Origin: Gossypium raimondii
Taxonomy: Eukaryota; Streptophyta; Magnoliopsida; Malvales; Malvaceae
Length of the DNA stretch: 64,000 nt
NCBI RefSeq assembly: GCF_025698545.1
Contig: NC_068569.1
Coordinates: forward strand, 16,430,001 to 16,494,000
Direction of reading: 5' to 3'
Position 1 is the first letter of the stretch. Each line of letters starts with the position of its first letter. Made by a program: the position numbers and the translations under genes. A model generated the notes under the pieces. The model did not search any database. It was not told the origin of the DNA and worked only from the letters and a program-made list of their open reading frames with translations. Shown one piece after another: positions 61,131-64,000 of the stretch.

Positions 61131-63763
61131 TGTAATAGCCTGATTTTTTTAAGTGGTGTCAGAAATAGTGGTTCGAGGCCACCAAATCCGGTGAATAAAT
61201 TTGTAAATATTATTATTTAACATTTACAAGTCAAATGTGGTTTTAAAAATATTTTTGAATTAATAATTTGTGTTTTATAATGATTTATTAGGTCAAGTGG
61301 TTTTAGAAAGTGATGTATCGGACCTCATTTCTATAAACTGAGCCATAAATATTTTATGAATATTTATGGAGTGACATTAAGATGGTATTAAAGTTTCAGT
61401 AAAAATTTTAACGTTTCGATAGTTAATTAATTAAAATGACTAAATTGAAAAAGATGCAAACTTGCTAATTATAATATTTAAGTGACTAAATGGTTTGATT
61501 AATAAATAAGGACCTAAGTAATAATTGTACCTAAATTTAATGGATGAGGCGGCATAATAAGAGAAAAATAATACAATAAGGTCACTCAATGGCAAAATTG
61601 TAATTTTGGTGAAACTAAAATAAAACAAATCTGAAATTAGAAAGTTTCTAGACATTTTCTTCTTCAATTTTCGGTTCAAAATAACATAGGAGAGAGCTTA
61701 AGCTGGTTCTTCATATTTTTTCTTCATGTGAGTTCAATTCTTATCCGTTTCTTGTAATTTTTATGTTTTTGAGATTGTTACAATTAGGTCCAACTAAACC
61801 TTACCTTAGTTTTTGATTTTATTAAAAATTTTGGAAGTTTCCATTAATGAATATTAAATGTTTTTGATTAATAACATGGATTTAGAGCTTTGATTGTGTT
61901 GTGTGATGATTTTATAAAATGATTTTGTTAAATATTGATTTTAGGATTAAATTGTGAAAAGGTTAAAATATTAGGGTTTGATAGTGAATTTTGGTTTATT
62001 AGGGCTGTATGAAGACCTGGAATATTTGGATAGATTATTGATTAAGAAAAAATAGTTAATTTGATAGATTAACTAATTAAGGGATTAAATTGAAAAATTA
62101 TAAAAGTTTAGGTAATTGTGAAAATTCAAAAATAAAAGGGTATTAATTATGAAATGAATTGTAATACATGATAAGAAGTGAGTAATTTTATATTTTAGAT
62201 TAAAATCCGTAGATATTCGTGAAAAAGGAAAAATAACAGAATAGTCACTGAACTTCTACAATTACTACAATTCAATCCTGGTAAGTTCGTACCGTTAAAA
62301 TTTAATATTTGTATAAATTTTATGAATGATATTATGAATTTATTCTATTGTTGGAAATGAATCATTGTTGGAATTATAATATTAAATTGGATATTCGGTT
62401 TGAATGGAACGCGAGATTTGAGTACATTCGTATTTTGGTGTATGATGGTATTGGAAGGAGACAACAAAATTTTTCCCAAGTAAACCGGGGTTTAACATTT
62501 ATTGTGAACTCTCGTGTTTTACTTTCTATTCAGTTCTTACGAGCTTCTGTTAAGCTCTTACGAGCTTTTGTTCAGCTTTCGAGCTTCTCTTGGCGTATTC
62601 GGGAGGACCAGCTCTTATGAGCTTCTTGACAATGTATTCTTATTCGTAAGTCATTCTTCGAATGGAAAAATTTCGGTAAGGTGATTTATTAAATGAAATT
62701 GAAAGACATGTTATTCATTTTTTTATATTGATTTAAATACGGATGTATTTATCGATAGAAGTTATGAATGACAGAAAATTATTAGTGAATGACAGGGAAT
62801 TGACATGAATAGTTTAATTTATTTGGCTTGTAATAGTAGGTTCAGTAAGCTTTTTGTTTAACCCGTCGAACTTACTAAGCTTCATTAAGCTTATATGTGT
62901 TGTTTAATGTCTTTGTATATTTTCGGAAGGTTGGACGATCGCATCAGCACTCAAGTCACGCTATCCAGCTTATCTCAGTAGTTTTTAAAATATTAAATAC
63001 GATTTATATGACATGTATAGGCTTTTGTTCAATTTTGGTTAAAATTTAGTTTATGAAAATATTATGAATAATATTTTATTTATATAATGAACTTGCATAT
63101 TGATATGAGATTAGGGTATAATTGTATTGTTAGTATGTGTGATAAAATATGTTTAAAACTTGATTTTAGCTTGATTTTAATGCCTTGTTATGGTTCGTTG
63201 GTGTCCAATTTGTTGAGGCTAGATTAGTGTAAATTTGGGTGAGAAATGTGGCTTAGAAAATGACCTATTTTCGTCCACACGGGTAGAGACACGGATGTGT
63301 GTCTCAGCCGTGTGTGACACACGGCTAGGTGACACGGTCATATGTCTCCTATATCTTTTAAAAATGTAAGTCTGTATGCTCACACGGCCTGGCACACGGG
63401 CGTGTGACTTGGTCGTGTGACCCAAGTCAGAGAGTTACACTGTTTGCGCACGGGCTGGACATGACCGTGTGTCCCTATTTCGAATGCCCACATGGCCTAA
63501 GACACAGGCATGTTTATTGACCGTGTGAGTCACACGGCCTGACCACACGACTGTGTGACCCCTACAATGTTGAAAATTTTAAATATTTCTAAAAAATTCT
63601 CTGAGTTTCCGATGTAATCTTGATTTGTTTCTAATATGTATTTTGGATCTTGAGGGCTTGTTTAAGAGACAAAATATATGATTTTGATTGGTTTTATTAT
63701 GAGTATTGATATGTAATGAAACGTTTGAAATTTATGTATGGTTGATCCGTAAACCCCGGTAAT
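61131..63763 (+). mobile_element. LTR, family B, inserted in the copia 5' LTR
   Basis: Begins TGTAATAGCCTGATTT at 61131, immediately after copia LTR sequence (gtggaaaact). It matches the left part of the 1423 LTR over more than 1 kb (GTGGTTCGAGGCCACCAAAT, tggttcttca, tgtgagttcaattctta). It has its own version of the internal minisatellite (ttacgagcttctgtta, 62536-62625) and a CACACGG tract at 63270-63570. Its 3' end (aaaccccggtaat) is interrupted at 63764 by another LTR, so whether it is a solo LTR or part of a larger element cannot be seen in this window. Confidence 0.75.
63270..63570. repeat. CACACGG/CCGTGTG tract in LTR
   Basis: Third long example, again with the phrase cccaagtcagagagttacac in its middle. 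Confidence 0.78.
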
Positions 63764-64000
63764 TATAATGACCCGATAGTCACGGGTGTTAAAAAATGCA
63801 TTTTCGAGACTCCGTTTTTGTAAATCAGACTCGTAAATATTTTAGTTGTGTGGTTAATTAGGTTTTGGTTAGGTGAATTTGCATGAATTAAGAGTAATTA
63901 GGTATAAGGACTGAATTGCATAAACGGTGAAAGTTGAATTATAGATTAAAGAAAAATTAAAGGGACTAAATAAGCAATTATGCCATTGCTTATAAATGAG
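63764..64000 (+). mobile_element. LTR start, family C, running off the window
   Basis: Begins TATAATGACCCGATAG, probably a decayed TGTAATGACC, within the last part of the family B LTR. It is the same family, in opposite orientation, as 905-1152. Only the first 237 bases are in view. Confidence 0.65.

Overview
The window is nuclear DNA from a dicot plant. The genes have many phases of spliceosomal introns, the intergenic DNA is AT-rich and transposon-packed, and the long LTRs carry dense CACACGG/CCGTGTG tracts of the kind I associate with cotton (Gossypium, Malvaceae). The genus is an inference; 'dicot plant' is secure. Nothing points to a prokaryotic, viral or organellar origin.

Layout. 1-13.8 kb is repeat territory: an edge LTR fragment, a solo LTR (1423-8439, 5-bp duplication ccaac) split by a second solo LTR in the opposite orientation (2808-5982, duplication tatta), MITE-like AT-rich DNA and a deleted Mutator-like element with long terminal inverted repeats. 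13.9-53.4 kb is a gene island, all six genes on the + strand: a TMEM53/DUF829 alpha/beta-hydrolase-like protein (13955-16818), a farnesol dehydrogenase-like SDR (21957-23356), a clade-specific PP2C phosphatase (29170-33159), a BKI1-type brassinosteroid signalling inhibitor (35893-36840), a lipin-type phosphatidate phosphatase PAH2 (41055-47378) and a GUX2-like xylan glucuronosyltransferase (50617-53430). Between them lie a 1.28-kb solo LTR, an 8-bp-duplication MITE rich in GGGCC, a broken EF-hand gene, and a tRNA-Arg(CCT) lying antisense in the last GUX intron. 56-64 kb is again a transposon nest: a deleted Ty1-copia element on the minus strand interrupted by a 3.1-kb solo LTR, with a further LTR in its 5' LTR and another LTR inside that one.

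I reconstructed the exon models from splice sites and reading phase; all six give uninterrupted proteins of family-typical length (413, 339, 428, 315, 1022 and 591 aa). The genes do not form one pathway. They cover lipid and isoprenoid metabolism (PAH2, farnesol dehydrogenase), hormone signalling (BKI1), protein dephosphorylation (PP2C) and secondary-wall xylan decoration (GUX). From memory, the Arabidopsis counterparts fall into two small groups (BKI1 with PAH2; farnesol dehydrogenase with GUX2), suggesting conserved ancestral blocks.

I found no convincing new biological system. The most unusual observations concern the LTRs: one is a mosaic of two families with the switch at a shared splice-donor-like sequence, that donor is kept in all four long LTRs, and the LTRs differ by swapped internal minisatellite modules.
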